A DNA stretch of 64,000 nucleotides, taken from contig NZ_JACIXG010000006.1 in the NCBI RefSeq assembly GCF_014360585.1, positions 1-64,000 on the forward strand, given 5' to 3'. The DNA is from Nocardioides sp. (lineage in GTDB: Bacteria; Actinomycetota; Actinomycetes; Propionibacteriales; Nocardioidaceae). Below the pieces are notes generated by a model. The model did no database searches and was not told where the DNA came from. It saw nothing but the letters and a program-made list of their open reading frames with translations. Below are positions 54,535 to 63,030 of this stretch, piece after piece (within the stretch, counting starts at the first letter, position 1; each line of letters begins with the position of its first letter). The position numbers and the translations under genes were made by a program.

Positions 54535-57167
54535 CCGCTTCGACCGAAACCGGCGCTTCGACCAGACCCGGCGACTGGATCCCGAAGGTCGGCGCGAGCC
54601 CAGACGACGTCTACGAGGCGGTCGTGGCTTGGGCCGAGGGGAGTGGCCGCAGCCTCTACCCCCACCAGGACGAGGCGATCATGTCCATTTTGGCCGGTGA
54701 CAACGTCATCCTGGCGACGCCGACGGGCTCGGGAAAGTCGCTGGTCGCGGCGGGTGCCCACGCGGCGGCGCTGGCCGAGGACAAGGTCTCCTTCTACACC
54801 GCGCCGATCAAAGCGCTGGTGAGCGAGAAGTTCTTCGACCTGGTCGAGACCTTCGGCGCCGAGAACGTCGGGATGCTCACCGGCGACGCCAGCGTCAACG
54901 CCGACGCGCCGATCATCTGCTGCACCGCCGAGGTGCTCGCCAACCTCGCCCTCAGGGAAGGCAAGCGTGCCGACGTCGGGCTCGTGATCATGGACGAGTT
55001 CCACTACTACGGCGAGCCCGACCGCGGCTGGGCGTGGCAGGTGCCGCTCCTCGAGCTCCCGCAGGCGCAGTTCCTGCTGCTGAGCGCGACCCTGGGTGAC
55101 ACCAGCGCCCTCGCCGAGGACCTGACCGGCCGAAACGGCCGCGACACCATCCTCGTCGACCAGGCGGAACGGCCCGTTCCGCTCGCGTTCGACTGGCGAC
55201 TGACGCCTCTCCAGGAGACGCTCGAAGAGCTCGTCACCACGGGACAGGCGCCCGTCTACGTCGTCCACTTCACCCAGAAGGACGCGGTCACCCATGGCAC
55301 CTCGCTGCTCAATGCCAGCTGGCTGAAGCTCTCGACCGAGGAGAAGGAGCAGATCGCCAGGCGGCTCGAGCCGGTCCGGTTCGCGGCCGGCTTCGGCAAG
55401 ACGCTGTCCAAGCTGCTGCGCAAGGGCATCGGCGTGCACCACGCCGGCATGCTCCCCAGATACCGAAGGCTGGTCGAGCAGCTCGCCCAGGCCGGTCTGC
55501 TCAAGGTCATCGCCGGCACCGACACCCTCGGCGTCGGCATCAACGTCCCGATCCGCACGGTGCTCTTCACCGGTCTGGCCAAGTTCGACGGCCGCCGCCA
55601 GCGCATCCTGCGGACCAGGGAGTTCCTCCAGATCGCCGGCCGGGCCGGCCGGGCCGGCTTCGACACCCAGGGCTACGTCGTCGTCCAGGCTCCCGAGCAC
55701 ATCATCGAGAACGAGAAGTCCAAGGCGAAGTCCGAGGAGCGCCGCAAGGCCGGCAAGAAGAACTCCAAGGCACAGCTCAAGAAGCCGCCCGAGGGCACCG
55801 TCGTGTGGACCGAGGCGACCTTCACCAAGCTCGTCGACGGCGCCCCCGAGCCGCTGCAGAGCAAGATGAAGATCGACAACTCGATGCTCCTCAACGTCGT
55901 CGCTCGCGACGAGGACGCCTTCGAGGTGATGCGCCGGATCACCATGGAGAACCACGAGGAGCCGCGCAGCCAGCTCAAGCTCGCCCGCCGGGCCCTGCGG
56001 CTGACCCGCTCCCTGGTCCACAGCGGGGTGCTGACGAGGCTCGCCGAGCCCGATGCGTACGGACGTCGCTATGTCCTCACCGAGGACCTTCCCGCCGACT
56101 TCGCGCTCAACCAGCCGCTGGCCCACTTCGCCCTCGCCGCGCTGGACACGCTCGACCCGGAGTCGCCGGAGCACACCCTGGAGATCGTCTCGGTGATCGA
56201 GGCCGTCCTCGAGCCCCCGCGCCAGATCCTCTTCGCCCAGCAGCACGAGGCCCGCGGCAAGGCGATCGAGAACATGAAGGCCGACGGTGTGGAGTACGAC
56301 GAGCGGATGGCGCTCATCGAGGAGATCACCTGGCCCAAGCCGATGGCCGAGCGGCTCGAGGCGCTCTTCGAGGTCTACCGCGGGACCCACCCGTGGCTGC
56401 CCGAGGACGCGCTCGACCCCAAGTCGATCCTGCGCGAGATGTACGAGCAGGGGATGACGTTCACCGACGTCGTACGCCGCTACCAGCTCGCTCGCTCCGA
56501 GGGCCTGGTGCTGCGCTATCTGACCGACGCCTACCGCACCTTCCGGCACACGCTGCCCGAGAGCCACAAGAGCCCCGAGGTCGAGGACCTGATCGAGTGG
56601 CTGGGGGAGACCATCCGGCAGACCGACTCCTCGCTGCTGGACGAGTGGGAGGCACTCTCCGACCCCGAGCACATCCCGTCGGCCGTCGCCCACCACGAGA
56701 CGCCCCCGCCGCCGCGGTCGCTGTCCCAGCAGACCCGTGCGTTCGAGATCATGGTCCGCAACGCGATGTGGGCGCGCGTCGACGCGGTCTCGCGCGACGA
56801 CCTCGACGGCCTGATGCGCCTGGAGCGCGCGGCCGCCGACCGTTTCGATCCCGCCCGGCAGGTCGTGATGACCAGGTCCCGGTGGGACGACGCCCTGGAG
56901 GCCTACTTCGCCGAGCACGACGACGTCGGCATCTCCGCCGACTCGCGTTCGCCCAAGCTGCTCACCTGGACCGCCGAGCGTGGCGCTCCGGCGGGGGTGG
57001 ACGAGGACGACGAGGCGTACGACTCCACCCGCATCTGGCGGATCACCCAGACCATCGACGACCCGGCCGGAGACCACGACTGGGTCATCGAGGCGGTGGC
57101 CGACCTGGACGCGAGCGACGAGGCCGGCGAGCTGGTGCTGGCGACGGTGGCGATGCGGAGACTGTGA
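54531..57167 (+). CDS. Ski2/DEAD-like helicase with DUF3516-type C-terminal domain
   Basis: This is an 878-residue superfamily 2 helicase. Motif [10 protein letters not shown] lies near residue 64, motif II MDEFHYY (DEFH) near 155, motif III LLSATLG near 185, a Ski2-like [34 protein letters not shown], and motif [12 protein letters not shown] near 370. A lysine-rich insert follows (about 390-420), then a long C-terminal region typical of the actinobacterial DUF3516 helicases. The substrate (RNA or DNA) is unknown. It is translationally coupled to xerD by a GTGA overlap. Confidence 0.9.
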   Translation: MTASTETGASTRPGDWIPKVGASPDDVYEAVVAWAEGSGRSLYPHQDEAIMSILAGDNVILATPTGSGKSLVAAGAHAAALAEDKVSFYTAPIKALVSEKFFDLVETFGAENVGMLTGDASVNADAPIICCTAEVLANLALREGKRADVGLVIMDEFHYYGEPDRGWAWQVPLLELPQAQFLLLSATLGDTSALAEDLTGRNGRDTILVDQAERPVPLAFDWRLTPLQETLEELVTTGQAPVYVVHFTQKDAVTHGTSLLNASWLKLSTEEKEQIARRLEPVRFAAGFGKTLSKLLRKGIGVHHAGMLPRYRRLVEQLAQAGLLKVIAGTDTLGVGINVPIRTVLFTGLAKFDGRRQRILRTREFLQIAGRAGRAGFDTQGYVVVQAPEHIIENEKSKAKSEERRKAGKKNSKAQLKKPPEGTVVWTEATFTKLVDGAPEPLQSKMKIDNSMLLNVVARDEDAFEVMRRITMENHEEPRSQLKLARRALRLTRSLVHSGVLTRLAEPDAYGRRYVLTEDLPADFALNQPLAHFALAALDTLDPESPEHTLEIVSVIEAVLEPPRQILFAQQHEARGKAIENMKADGVEYDERMALIEEITWPKPMAERLEALFEVYRGTHPWLPEDALDPKSILREMYEQGMTFTDVVRRYQLARSEGLVLRYLTDAYRTFRHTLPESHKSPEVEDLIEWLGETIRQTDSSLLDEWEALSDPEHIPSAVAHHETPPPPRSLSQQTRAFEIMVRNAMWARVDAVSRDDLDGLMRLERAAADRFDPARQVVMTRSRWDDALEAYFAEHDDVGISADSRSPKLLTWTAERGAPAGVDEDDEAYDSTRIWRITQTIDDPAGDHDWVIEAVADLDASDEAGELVLATVAMRRL

Positions 57168-57197
57168 CGGGCGGGGAGAGTCCGCTAGCGTTGCACC

Positions 57198-57344
57198 GTG
57201 CGCAAGCTGATGAAGAACCCCGTCGTCGTCGCGGCCATCGCCAAGATCGCCAACGAGGCTCGCAAGCCCGAGAATCAGAAGAAGATCAAGGACGCTGCGA
57301 CCAAGGCCTACGACAAGGTCCAGAAGCGCCGTCGGCCGCACTGA
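57198..57344 (+). CDS. 48-aa basic small protein downstream of the helicase
   Basis: GTG 57198 opens a 48-codon frame: MRKLMKNPVVVAAIAKIANE, then a Lys/Arg-rich amphipathic helix (ARKPENQKKIKDAATKAYDKVQKRRRPH). It starts 30 nt after the helicase stop on the same strand. Its amino-acid composition (helical, strongly basic, no low-complexity GC artefact) suggests a real nucleic-acid- or membrane-associated small protein. Function unknown. Confidence 0.6.
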   Translation: MRKLMKNPVVVAAIAKIANEARKPENQKKIKDAATKAYDKVQKRRRPH

Positions 57345-57477
57345 GGGCCCCTGATCGGGTGGAGATCCGTCCCCAGGTCTCTCCACAGCGACACCCCTGC
57401 CTGTGGGGCCGGCGCGGCGCCAAGTGCACAGGTCGTCAACAGATTCGGCCCGCGTAGCAGAATCAGCCGGATTTGCC

Positions 57478-57507
57478 TTGTGACACGCCCGGCGCGGCTC
57501 CTACAGT
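57478..57507 (+). promoter_or_regulatory. candidate promoter of parA-scpAB
   Basis: TTGTGA (57478-57483) and TACAGT (57502-57507) are 18 bp apart, about 95 bp upstream of the parA ATG. The 257-bp gap from 57345 to 57601 otherwise holds only short GC-rich inverted repeats and no gene that I can support. Confidence 0.5.
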
Positions 57508-57601
57508 CGCGCAGATCCGGGTCTTAGAGTCGCCGTGTCGACATATAGACCCGCACGCCGTGATCGTCCCAGGCCGCGGCAACTCAACCGGGGGTGGAGG
57601 A

Positions 57602-58597
57602 ATGGAAGACAGCTATTTCGGAGCAGGTGGTGCGACCGCGCCGCAGTTACCTCCGCAGACGCCGGCGGCCCCGCCGCCGGCCTATCCGCCCTCGGCCCGC
57701 CTGCGCGCCAACGCCCCCGAGCCCGACGCGGGTTCTTTCGACGGCCCGGGCAAGAACAAGAAGGGCCCGACCGGTCGCCCCTGGCCGAACCTCCCCGAGC
57801 CCGGACCCGCCACCGGCGGCCCCGCGCGCACGGTCGCGATGGTCAACCAGAAGGGTGGCGTCGGCAAAACCACGACCACCATCAACCTCGGGGCGGCGCT
57901 GGCTGAGCACGGCCGCAAGGTCCTGATGGTCGACTTCGACCCGCAGGGGTCGCTCTCGGTCGGTCTCGGGCTCCAGCCCAACGAGATCGAGCTGACCGTC
58001 TACAACCTGTTGATGGAGCGTGACATCACGCTCGCGGACGTGGTCGTCCCCTCCGGGATCGACGGCGTCGACCTGCTCCCGGCCAACATCGACCTCTCCG
58101 CCGCTGAGGTGCAACTCGTCCAGGAGGTCGCTCGCGAGCAGACCCTGGCCCGCGCCCTCGCTCCCGCGGTGGCCAACTACGACGTGATCCTCATCGACTG
58201 CCAGCCGAGCCTGGGGCTGCTGACGGTCAACGCGCTGACCGCCTCCGACTCGGTGGTCGTGCCGCTGGAGTGCGAGTATTTCGCGCTGCGCGGCGTCGCC
58301 CTGCTCAAGGACACCATCGACAAGGTTCAGGAGCGGCTCAACCCGCGCCTGAGGATCGACGGAATACTGGGCACGATGTACGACGGCCGCACCATGCACA
58401 GCCGAGAGGTCATGGAGACCCTCGTCAACGGGTGGGGCGACCGCGTCTTCCACAGCGTCATCCGGCGGACCGTGAAGTTCGCCGACTCCACCGTGGTCGG
58501 CGAGCCGATCACCGAGTACGCCTCCAGCTCGACCGGCGCCGACTCCTACCGGATGCTCGCCAAGGAGGTGCTGGCCCGATGGCAACGCGACGCGTGA
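57602..58597 (+). CDS. ParA/Soj-family ATPase (chromosome partitioning type)
   Basis: This is a 331-residue protein. The first 75 residues are a Pro/Ala-rich, probably disordered N-terminal extension. The ParA fold follows, with deviant Walker A KGGVGKTTTT at 84-93, LMVDFDPQGSLSVGLG (Walker A'), and YDVILIDCQPSLGLLTVNAL (Walker B). It corresponds by position to M. tuberculosis Rv1708, upstream of scpA/scpB. ATG 57602 is preceded by GGTGGAGGA. It probably works with the small RHH-like partner encoded next and with condensin ScpAB. Confidence 0.92.
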   Translation: MEDSYFGAGGATAPQLPPQTPAAPPPAYPPSARLRANAPEPDAGSFDGPGKNKKGPTGRPWPNLPEPGPATGGPARTVAMVNQKGGVGKTTTTINLGAALAEHGRKVLMVDFDPQGSLSVGLGLQPNEIELTVYNLLMERDITLADVVVPSGIDGVDLLPANIDLSAAEVQLVQEVAREQTLARALAPAVANYDVILIDCQPSLGLLTVNALTASDSVVVPLECEYFALRGVALLKDTIDKVQERLNPRLRIDGILGTMYDGRTMHSREVMETLVNGWGDRVFHSVIRRTVKFADSTVVGEPITEYASSSTGADSYRMLAKEVLARWQRDA

Positions 58598-58932
58598 GGG
58601 TCCCGGCCGCCGACGACCTCTTCCGGCGTACCGCCGATGCCGCGGCGGCCGAGGCGAAGGCACGCCCGGTCCACGCCGTGCCCGAGCCGGCCGAGGAGAC
58701 CCCGGCTGCCAAGAAGCGCTCCAGCGGCCGCGTACGTCATGACGAGAAGATGACGGTCTACATCACCTCCGAGGAGCTGCTCGAGCTCGAGCACGCTCGG
58801 CTCAACCTCCGGGCCAAGCACGGCATCGCGGTCGACCGTGGCCGGCTGGTGCGCGAGGCGCTGGCGATCGTGCTGGCCGACCTGGAGGAGCACGGGGACG
58901 ACAGCGCCCTCGTGCACCGGCTCGCCGAGTGA
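58579..58932 (+). CDS. small RHH-like protein between parA and scpA
   Basis: The 117-residue protein overlaps the end of parA by 19 nt. The N-terminal half is basic and disordered (residues 1-52). The C-terminal half reads KMTVYITSEELLELEHARLNLRAKHG...VDRGRLVREALAIVLADL, a beta-strand followed by two helices as in ribbon-helix-helix DNA-binding proteins. Plasmid ParA systems often pair with such RHH centromere binders, so this may be the ParA partner; that is inference. Its stop overlaps the scpA GTG. Confidence 0.75.
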   Translation: MATRRVRVPAADDLFRRTADAAAAEAKARPVHAVPEPAEETPAAKKRSSGRVRHDEKMTVYITSEELLELEHARLNLRAKHGIAVDRGRLVREALAIVLADLEEHGDDSALVHRLAE

Positions 58933-59864
58933 CGGTGCTCGATGGTCGGACGGCCGCACAGATGATGGATGGCCCGGACGGGGCCGACGAGCAGGAGTCG
59001 AGCGGCGCCGGGGGCTTCGAGGTCCACCTCGGCAACTTCGAGGGCCCCTTCGACCTGCTGCTCAGTCTGATCGCCAAGCACAAGCTCGACATCACCGAGG
59101 TCTCCCTGGCCACGGTGACCGACGAGTTCATCGCGTACGTCAAGAAGGGCGCCGCGGACAGGTCCGAGGATGGCGGCAAGGGCATCTGGGACCTGGAGCA
59201 GACCTCCAACTTCCTGCTGGTGGCGAGCACGCTGCTCGACCTGAAGGCGGCTCGGCTGCTTCCGCAGGGCGATGTCGAGGACGAGGAGGACCTGGCGCTG
59301 CTCGAGGCGCGCGACCTCCTCTTCGCGCGGCTGCTGCAGTACAAGGCGTTCAAGCAGGTCGCGGCCGTCTTCGCCGATCGGCTCGCGAAGGAGTCCAAGC
59401 GCCACCCTCGCTCGGTCCAGCTCGAACCGCGCTACGCCGGCCTGCTGCCGGAGGTGCTGATCGGGATCGGGCTGGAGCAGTTCGCCCAGCTCGCGGCTGC
59501 CGCGATGGCGCCCAAGCCCGGACCGCCGGAGATCGGGCTGTCCCACATCCACGGGTCGAAGGTCTCGGTCAAGGAGCAGGCGGCCCTGGTCATCGAGCGG
59601 CTGCGCGCCGGGGGACAGGTCACCTTTCGCAGCCTGTGCTTCGACTCGCCGGACACACTGACCACGGTCGCCCGGTTCCTCTCGCTGCTGGAGCTCTTCC
59701 GCGAGGGTGCGGTCGCGTTCGACCAGGTCACCGCCCTGGGCGAGCTGACCGTACGTTGGACCGGGGACGAGGCGCTCGATGTCGACGAGCTGATCCAGGA
59801 CGAGTTCGAAGGGCAGCCGCCTGCGGAGGGCGGCGCCGATGACGGAGAGAAGGACGATGACTGA
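58929..59864 (+). CDS. scpA: segregation and condensation protein A
   Basis: The 311-residue kleisin bridges SMC heads in the bacterial condensin. The N-terminal ScpA signature FEVHLGNFEGPFDLLLSLIAKHKLDITEVSL is at residues 29-60, DLEQTSNFLLVASTLLDLKAARLLP near 95, and the C-terminal winged-helix segment LFREGAVAFDQVTALGELTVRW near 260. A Glu/Asp-rich tail follows. GTG 58929 overlaps the RHH gene, and the 3' end overlaps the scpB start. Confidence 0.95.
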   Translation: MTVLDGRTAAQMMDGPDGADEQESSGAGGFEVHLGNFEGPFDLLLSLIAKHKLDITEVSLATVTDEFIAYVKKGAADRSEDGGKGIWDLEQTSNFLLVASTLLDLKAARLLPQGDVEDEEDLALLEARDLLFARLLQYKAFKQVAAVFADRLAKESKRHPRSVQLEPRYAGLLPEVLIGIGLEQFAQLAAAAMAPKPGPPEIGLSHIHGSKVSVKEQAALVIERLRAGGQVTFRSLCFDSPDTLTTVARFLSLLELFREGAVAFDQVTALGELTVRWTGDEALDVDELIQDEFEGQPPAEGGADDGEKDDD

Positions 59865-60531
59865 GGCTGCGGCAGCGGAGACCGAGGAGACGCTGGCGAT
59901 CGACTTCGCCGACCTGCGCCCGGCGCTCGAGGCGGTGCTGATGGTCGCCGACGAGCCGCTCGTGGCGGCGTCGCTGGCGTCTGCGGTCGGCCATCCCACC
60001 GCAGAGGTGGTCGCCGCGCTCGAGGGCCTCGCCGCCGAGTACACCGAGCAGGGGCGCGGCTTCGATCTGCGCAACGTCGCAGGTGGATGGCGGTTCTACA
60101 CGCGTGCGGAGTACGCCGGTGTGGTCGAGGGCTTCGTGCTCGAGGGCCAGCAGGCCCGGCTGACGCAGGCGGCCTTGGAGACCCTGGCCGTGGTCGCCTA
60201 CAAGCAGCCGGTCTCCCGGGCCCGGGTCTCCGCGATCCGTGGTGTCAACGTCGACGGCGTGATGCGCACGCTGCTCACCCGAGGCCTCGTCGAGGAGGCC
60301 GGTCAGGACCACGAGACCGGCGCCAACCTCTACCGCACCACCGGCTATTTCCTGGAGCGGATCGGCATCACCGACCTGGGCGAGCTGCCCGAGCTGGCGC
60401 CCTACCTGCCCGACCTCGCCGACATGGAGGAGGAGCTGACCGAGCAGGTCGGCCCCGCGGCGCTGGCGGCGCAGCCCGAGGAGTCGGCGAATGGGGATGC
60501 CCCCTCGGATGCGGCAGAATCGCAGGCGTGA
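59857..60531 (+). CDS. scpB: segregation and condensation protein B
   Basis: The 224-residue ScpB has two winged-helix domains: LRPALEAVLMVADEPLVAASLASAVG near residue 20, and LTQAALETLAVVAYKQPVSRARVSAIRGVNVDGVMRTLLTRGLVEEAG near 105-150. It dimerises and binds ScpA to regulate SMC. ATG 59857 follows AGAAGGA; ATG 59839 is an in-frame alternative. Its stop overlaps the GTG of the pseudouridine synthase. Confidence 0.95.
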   Translation: MTEAAAAETEETLAIDFADLRPALEAVLMVADEPLVAASLASAVGHPTAEVVAALEGLAAEYTEQGRGFDLRNVAGGWRFYTRAEYAGVVEGFVLEGQQARLTQAALETLAVVAYKQPVSRARVSAIRGVNVDGVMRTLLTRGLVEEAGQDHETGANLYRTTGYFLERIGITDLGELPELAPYLPDLADMEEELTEQVGPAALAAQPEESANGDAPSDAAESQA

Positions 60532-61295
60532 GTAGCCTTCCTGAGCGAGACGATCTGCCGCTGGACGACGAGGGCCTGATCCGGCTCCAGAAGCTGCTGG
60601 CCCTGGCCGGCGTCGCGTCACGGCGCGGCAGCGAGATCCTGATGCTCAACGGCGAGGTCGAGGTCAACGGCGAGGTCGTCACCAGGCTGGGCACCAAGGT
60701 GGACCCCGGCAAGGATGTCGTTCGCTTCGGCGGCAAGCGTCTCCCGCCGATCTCCGGCAAGGTCTACCTGGCGCTCAACAAGCCGCGCGGCGTGGTCTCG
60801 ACGATGAGCGACCCGGAGGGTCGCCGCAACCTGTCGGACGTGGTCGCCGACCGCCCGGAGCGGCTCTTCCACGTCGGCCGCCTCGACACCGACACCGAGG
60901 GCCTGATCATCCTCACCAACGACGGTGACTTCGCCCACCGGCTGGCCCACCCCAGCTACGAGGTCGACAAGACCTACGTGGCCGAGGTCGAGGGCGAGAT
61001 CTTCCCCAACGTACGCAAGCAGCTGCTCGCAGGCGTCACCCTCGAGGACGGCCCGGTCACCGTGACCAAGGCCCGGATCATGGAGACCCGCAAGGACAAG
61101 TCGATCATCGAGCTGGTCATCCACGAGGGCCGCAACCGGATCGTCCGCCGTCTCCTCGATCACCTCGGCCACCCGGTCACCCGCCTCACCCGTACGCGGA
61201 TTGGCCCGGTCCGCCTCGGCAGCATGAAGCCCGGCGAGATGCGTGACCTCTCCCGCGAGGAGCTCGGCGAGCTCCTCGACACCACCGAGCTCTGA
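60528..61295 (+). CDS. rluB: RluB/RsuA-family 23S rRNA pseudouridine synthase
   Basis: The 255-residue enzyme has an N-terminal S4 domain (IRLQKLLALAGVASRRGSEILMLNGEVEVNG, residues 15-45) and an RsuA-family catalytic domain with GRLDTDTEGLIILTNDGDFAHRLAHP (catalytic Asp in RLD) and HEGRNRIVRRLLDHLGHPV. It follows scpB with a GTGA overlap, as in M. tuberculosis Rv1711. The target is probably 23S rRNA; the exact uridine is inferred from the family. Confidence 0.9.
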   Translation: MSSLPERDDLPLDDEGLIRLQKLLALAGVASRRGSEILMLNGEVEVNGEVVTRLGTKVDPGKDVVRFGGKRLPPISGKVYLALNKPRGVVSTMSDPEGRRNLSDVVADRPERLFHVGRLDTDTEGLIILTNDGDFAHRLAHPSYEVDKTYVAEVEGEIFPNVRKQLLAGVTLEDGPVTVTKARIMETRKDKSIIELVIHEGRNRIVRRLLDHLGHPVTRLTRTRIGPVRLGSMKPGEMRDLSREELGELLDTTEL

Positions 61296-61333
61296 GGGCC
61301 GGAAACCCCGATGCGTACGCCGTCGGGAGCCGT

Positions 61334-61339
61334 TAAGGT
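61334..61339 (+). promoter_or_regulatory. candidate -10 box of the thrS-like transcript
   Basis: TAAGGT fits TANNNT, and its expected start (about 61346) falls on the base before the leader-peptide ATG at 61347, so the mRNA would be leaderless. No convincing -35 is seen. Confidence 0.45.
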
Positions 61340-61346
61340 GAACGGT

Positions 61347-61397
61347 ATGCAGCAGCGCGCGATGAGCACGACGACGCCGGACCCACTCCGGCGCTGA
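61347..61397 (+). CDS. 16-aa threonine attenuator leader peptide (MQQRAMSTTTPDPLRR)
   Basis: A 16-codon frame encodes a peptide with three consecutive Thr codons (ACG ACG ACG, 61368-61376). It is followed 21 nt later by a strong terminator and then by a threonyl-tRNA synthetase-like gene. CTCCGG at 61386-61391, right after the Thr codons, is complementary to CCGGAG in the terminator's left arm (61424-61429). A ribosome stalled at Thr codons would leave it free to form an antiterminator. This is the classical layout of amino-acid attenuation. Confidence 0.7.
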   Translation: MQQRAMSTTTPDPLRR

Positions 61398-61417
61398 CCT
61401 GCTGTCCACTTTCGCAG

Positions 61418-61455
61418 ACCGCCCCGGAGCAGTGCTCCGGGGCGGTTCTCGTCTC
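61418..61455 (+). terminator. attenuator terminator upstream of the thrS-like gene
   Basis: A perfect 13-bp stem, ACCGCCCCGGAGC (61418-61430) with GCTCCGGGGCGGT (61434-61446), closes the 3-nt loop AGT and is followed by a pyrimidine-rich tail TTCTCGTCT. It ends 41 nt before the synthetase ATG, inside its transcript. Confidence 0.75.
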
Positions 61456-61496
61456 TGGTGGTGGTGCTCCGGGGCCTGACCCAGGAGCACGTACCC

Positions 61497-62789
61497 ATGA
61501 ACCCCGACCCGGCCGACCGTCTCGACCATCGCGAGCTCAACCGTGACCTCGCCATCTTCGCCACCGACCCCCTCGCCGGTTCCGGGCTGCCGCTGTGGCT
61601 GCCCGACGGGGCGGTGATCTTCGGCGAGCTGGAGCGGCTGGCCGCCGACCTGGCCAAGGCTGACGGCTGCGTACCGGTGAAGACCCCGGTGCTCGGCAAG
61701 CGCGCGCTCTTCGAGCGCTCGGGTCACTGGGCGAAGTTCGCCGAGGACATGTTCCCGCCGATGTCGATGGGGGCTGGGCCGGCGGGATCGGAGGGATCGG
61801 CGGGTTCGGCGGGTTCGGCGGGGGAGAGTGGCGACGAGCTGGTGCTCCGTCCCGCCAACTGTCCGCACCACGCGCTGGTCTACAAGGCCCGGCAGCACTC
61901 CTACCGCGAGCTCCCGATCCGGCTGCACGAGCTCGCCCCGATGTTCCGTGCGGAGCGCTCCGGGGTGCTCTCCGGGCTGAGCCGGGTGCGCCAGATCAAC
62001 CTCGACGACACCCATGTCTTCTGCCGCCCCGACCAGGTGGCCGACGAGGCCGGGAAGGCGCTGGTCTCGGCCCTGAGAGCCCAGGAGATCCTCGGCCTGC
62101 GGGTCGACTACGTACGTCTCTCGCTCCGCGACGACTCACCGTCCTACCTCGGCTCCGCCGAGCAGTGGGACGGCGCCGAGGTGGCGCTGCAGAAGGCAGC
62201 GTCCGCCGCCGGTGTCGCGACCGTCGAGGCGCCGGGCGAGGCCGCCTTCTACGGTCCCAAGCTCGACCTGCAGGTGATCGATTCAGCAGGCCGCGAGGAG
62301 ACCATCGCCACCGTTCAGATCGACTTCAACCAGCCCGAGCGCTTCGACCTGAGCTACGACGCCGCTGACGGCTCCCGGCGGCGGGTCGTGATGGTCCATC
62401 GCGGCACCGTCGGCTCCATGGAACGTGTCACCGCGGCGGTGCTGGAGCGTTACCAGGGCCGCCTCCCGCTGTGGCTGGCGCCCACCCAGGTCGCCGTCCT
62501 CCCGGTCTCCCCGGCTCAGGACCAGGCTGCCCGAGGCCTCGTCGACGCTCTCCTGGCCGAAGGCCTCCGTCCGCGTCTGGACCCCGACGGCTCCCTCGGC
62601 GCGCGGATCCGTGAGTCCCGGCGCCGCCGTGAGCCGCTCATCGCGGTCATCGGATCTGCCGAGGCGGATGCGGGCGAGGTTCAGGTACGCGATGTTGCGG
62701 CGGGGGTCGAGGGGCGGATTCTGGTTGCTGATCTCGTGGCGGCGATGAAGGGTGCGTACGTTTCGCGGGCGGCTGGGGTCGCGTGGTGA
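61497..62789 (+). CDS. short threonyl-tRNA synthetase-like protein lacking TGS and editing domains
   Basis: The 430-residue class II synthetase corresponds to only the catalytic and anticodon-binding parts of ThrRS. The N-terminal TGS and editing (N2) domains, about 240 residues, are absent. By alignment to E. coli ThrRS the zinc ligands are kept: C122 (PANCPHH), H173 (DDTHVF) and H301 (HRGTVGSMER). Motif 2 Arg is R151. The residue aligned to E. coli Q381 is Leu (NLDDTH). A Gly/Ser/Ala-rich insert at 92-112 comes from GGCGGGTTC repeats. AGGAG 9 nt upstream supports ATG 61497. It is probably a second, regulated ThrRS; a housekeeping thrS is expected elsewhere. Confidence 0.85.
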   Translation: MNPDPADRLDHRELNRDLAIFATDPLAGSGLPLWLPDGAVIFGELERLAADLAKADGCVPVKTPVLGKRALFERSGHWAKFAEDMFPPMSMGAGPAGSEGSAGSAGSAGESGDELVLRPANCPHHALVYKARQHSYRELPIRLHELAPMFRAERSGVLSGLSRVRQINLDDTHVFCRPDQVADEAGKALVSALRAQEILGLRVDYVRLSLRDDSPSYLGSAEQWDGAEVALQKAASAAGVATVEAPGEAAFYGPKLDLQVIDSAGREETIATVQIDFNQPERFDLSYDAADGSRRRVVMVHRGTVGSMERVTAAVLERYQGRLPLWLAPTQVAVLPVSPAQDQAARGLVDALLAEGLRPRLDPDGSLGARIRESRRRREPLIAVIGSAEADAGEVQVRDVAAGVEGRILVADLVAAMKGAYVSRAAGVAW

Positions 62790-62805
62790 GGTTTCGGCTC
62801 CTGGT

Positions 62806-62970
62806 GGTCGAGCTTGTCGAGACCCCGCCCCGCTGGTCGAGCTTGTCGAGACCCCGCCCCGCTGGTCGAGCTTGTCGAGACCATGCCCCGCTGGTCGAGC
62901 CGCCGGAGCCGCTAGGCGGAGGCGTGTCGAGACCAACACAGTCGCTTCGGTGGTCGAGCTTGTCGAGACC
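62806..62970. repeat. tandem GGTCGAGCTTGTCGAGACC repeats
   Basis: Identical 19-bp imperfect palindromes lie at 62806-62824, 62835-62853, 62864-62882 and 62952-62970. The first three are spaced 29 bp apart with CCGCCCCGCT between them. A variant at 62893-62934 has the loop expanded by a GC-rich hairpin segment (CCGCCGGAGCCGCTAGGCGG). This resembles dispersed repeats I associate with Nocardioides-type genomes. The gap from 62790 to 63367 contains no gene that I can support. Confidence 0.85.
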
Positions 62971-63030
62971 TCCCTGCCGGAACGTCCCACCCGAAGGCCG
63001 GTCAGGGCCGCCGACCCGACTTCGAGGATG

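Noticed and set aside
54468..57386. Very long open frame on the minus strand opposite the helicase (over 900 codons)
   Set aside because: It is antisense to an intact Ski2-like helicase with all motifs. In such GC-rich DNA the opposite frame stays open because of codon bias. The translation is low-complexity (Leu/Gly/Val/Arg) with no recognisable domain.
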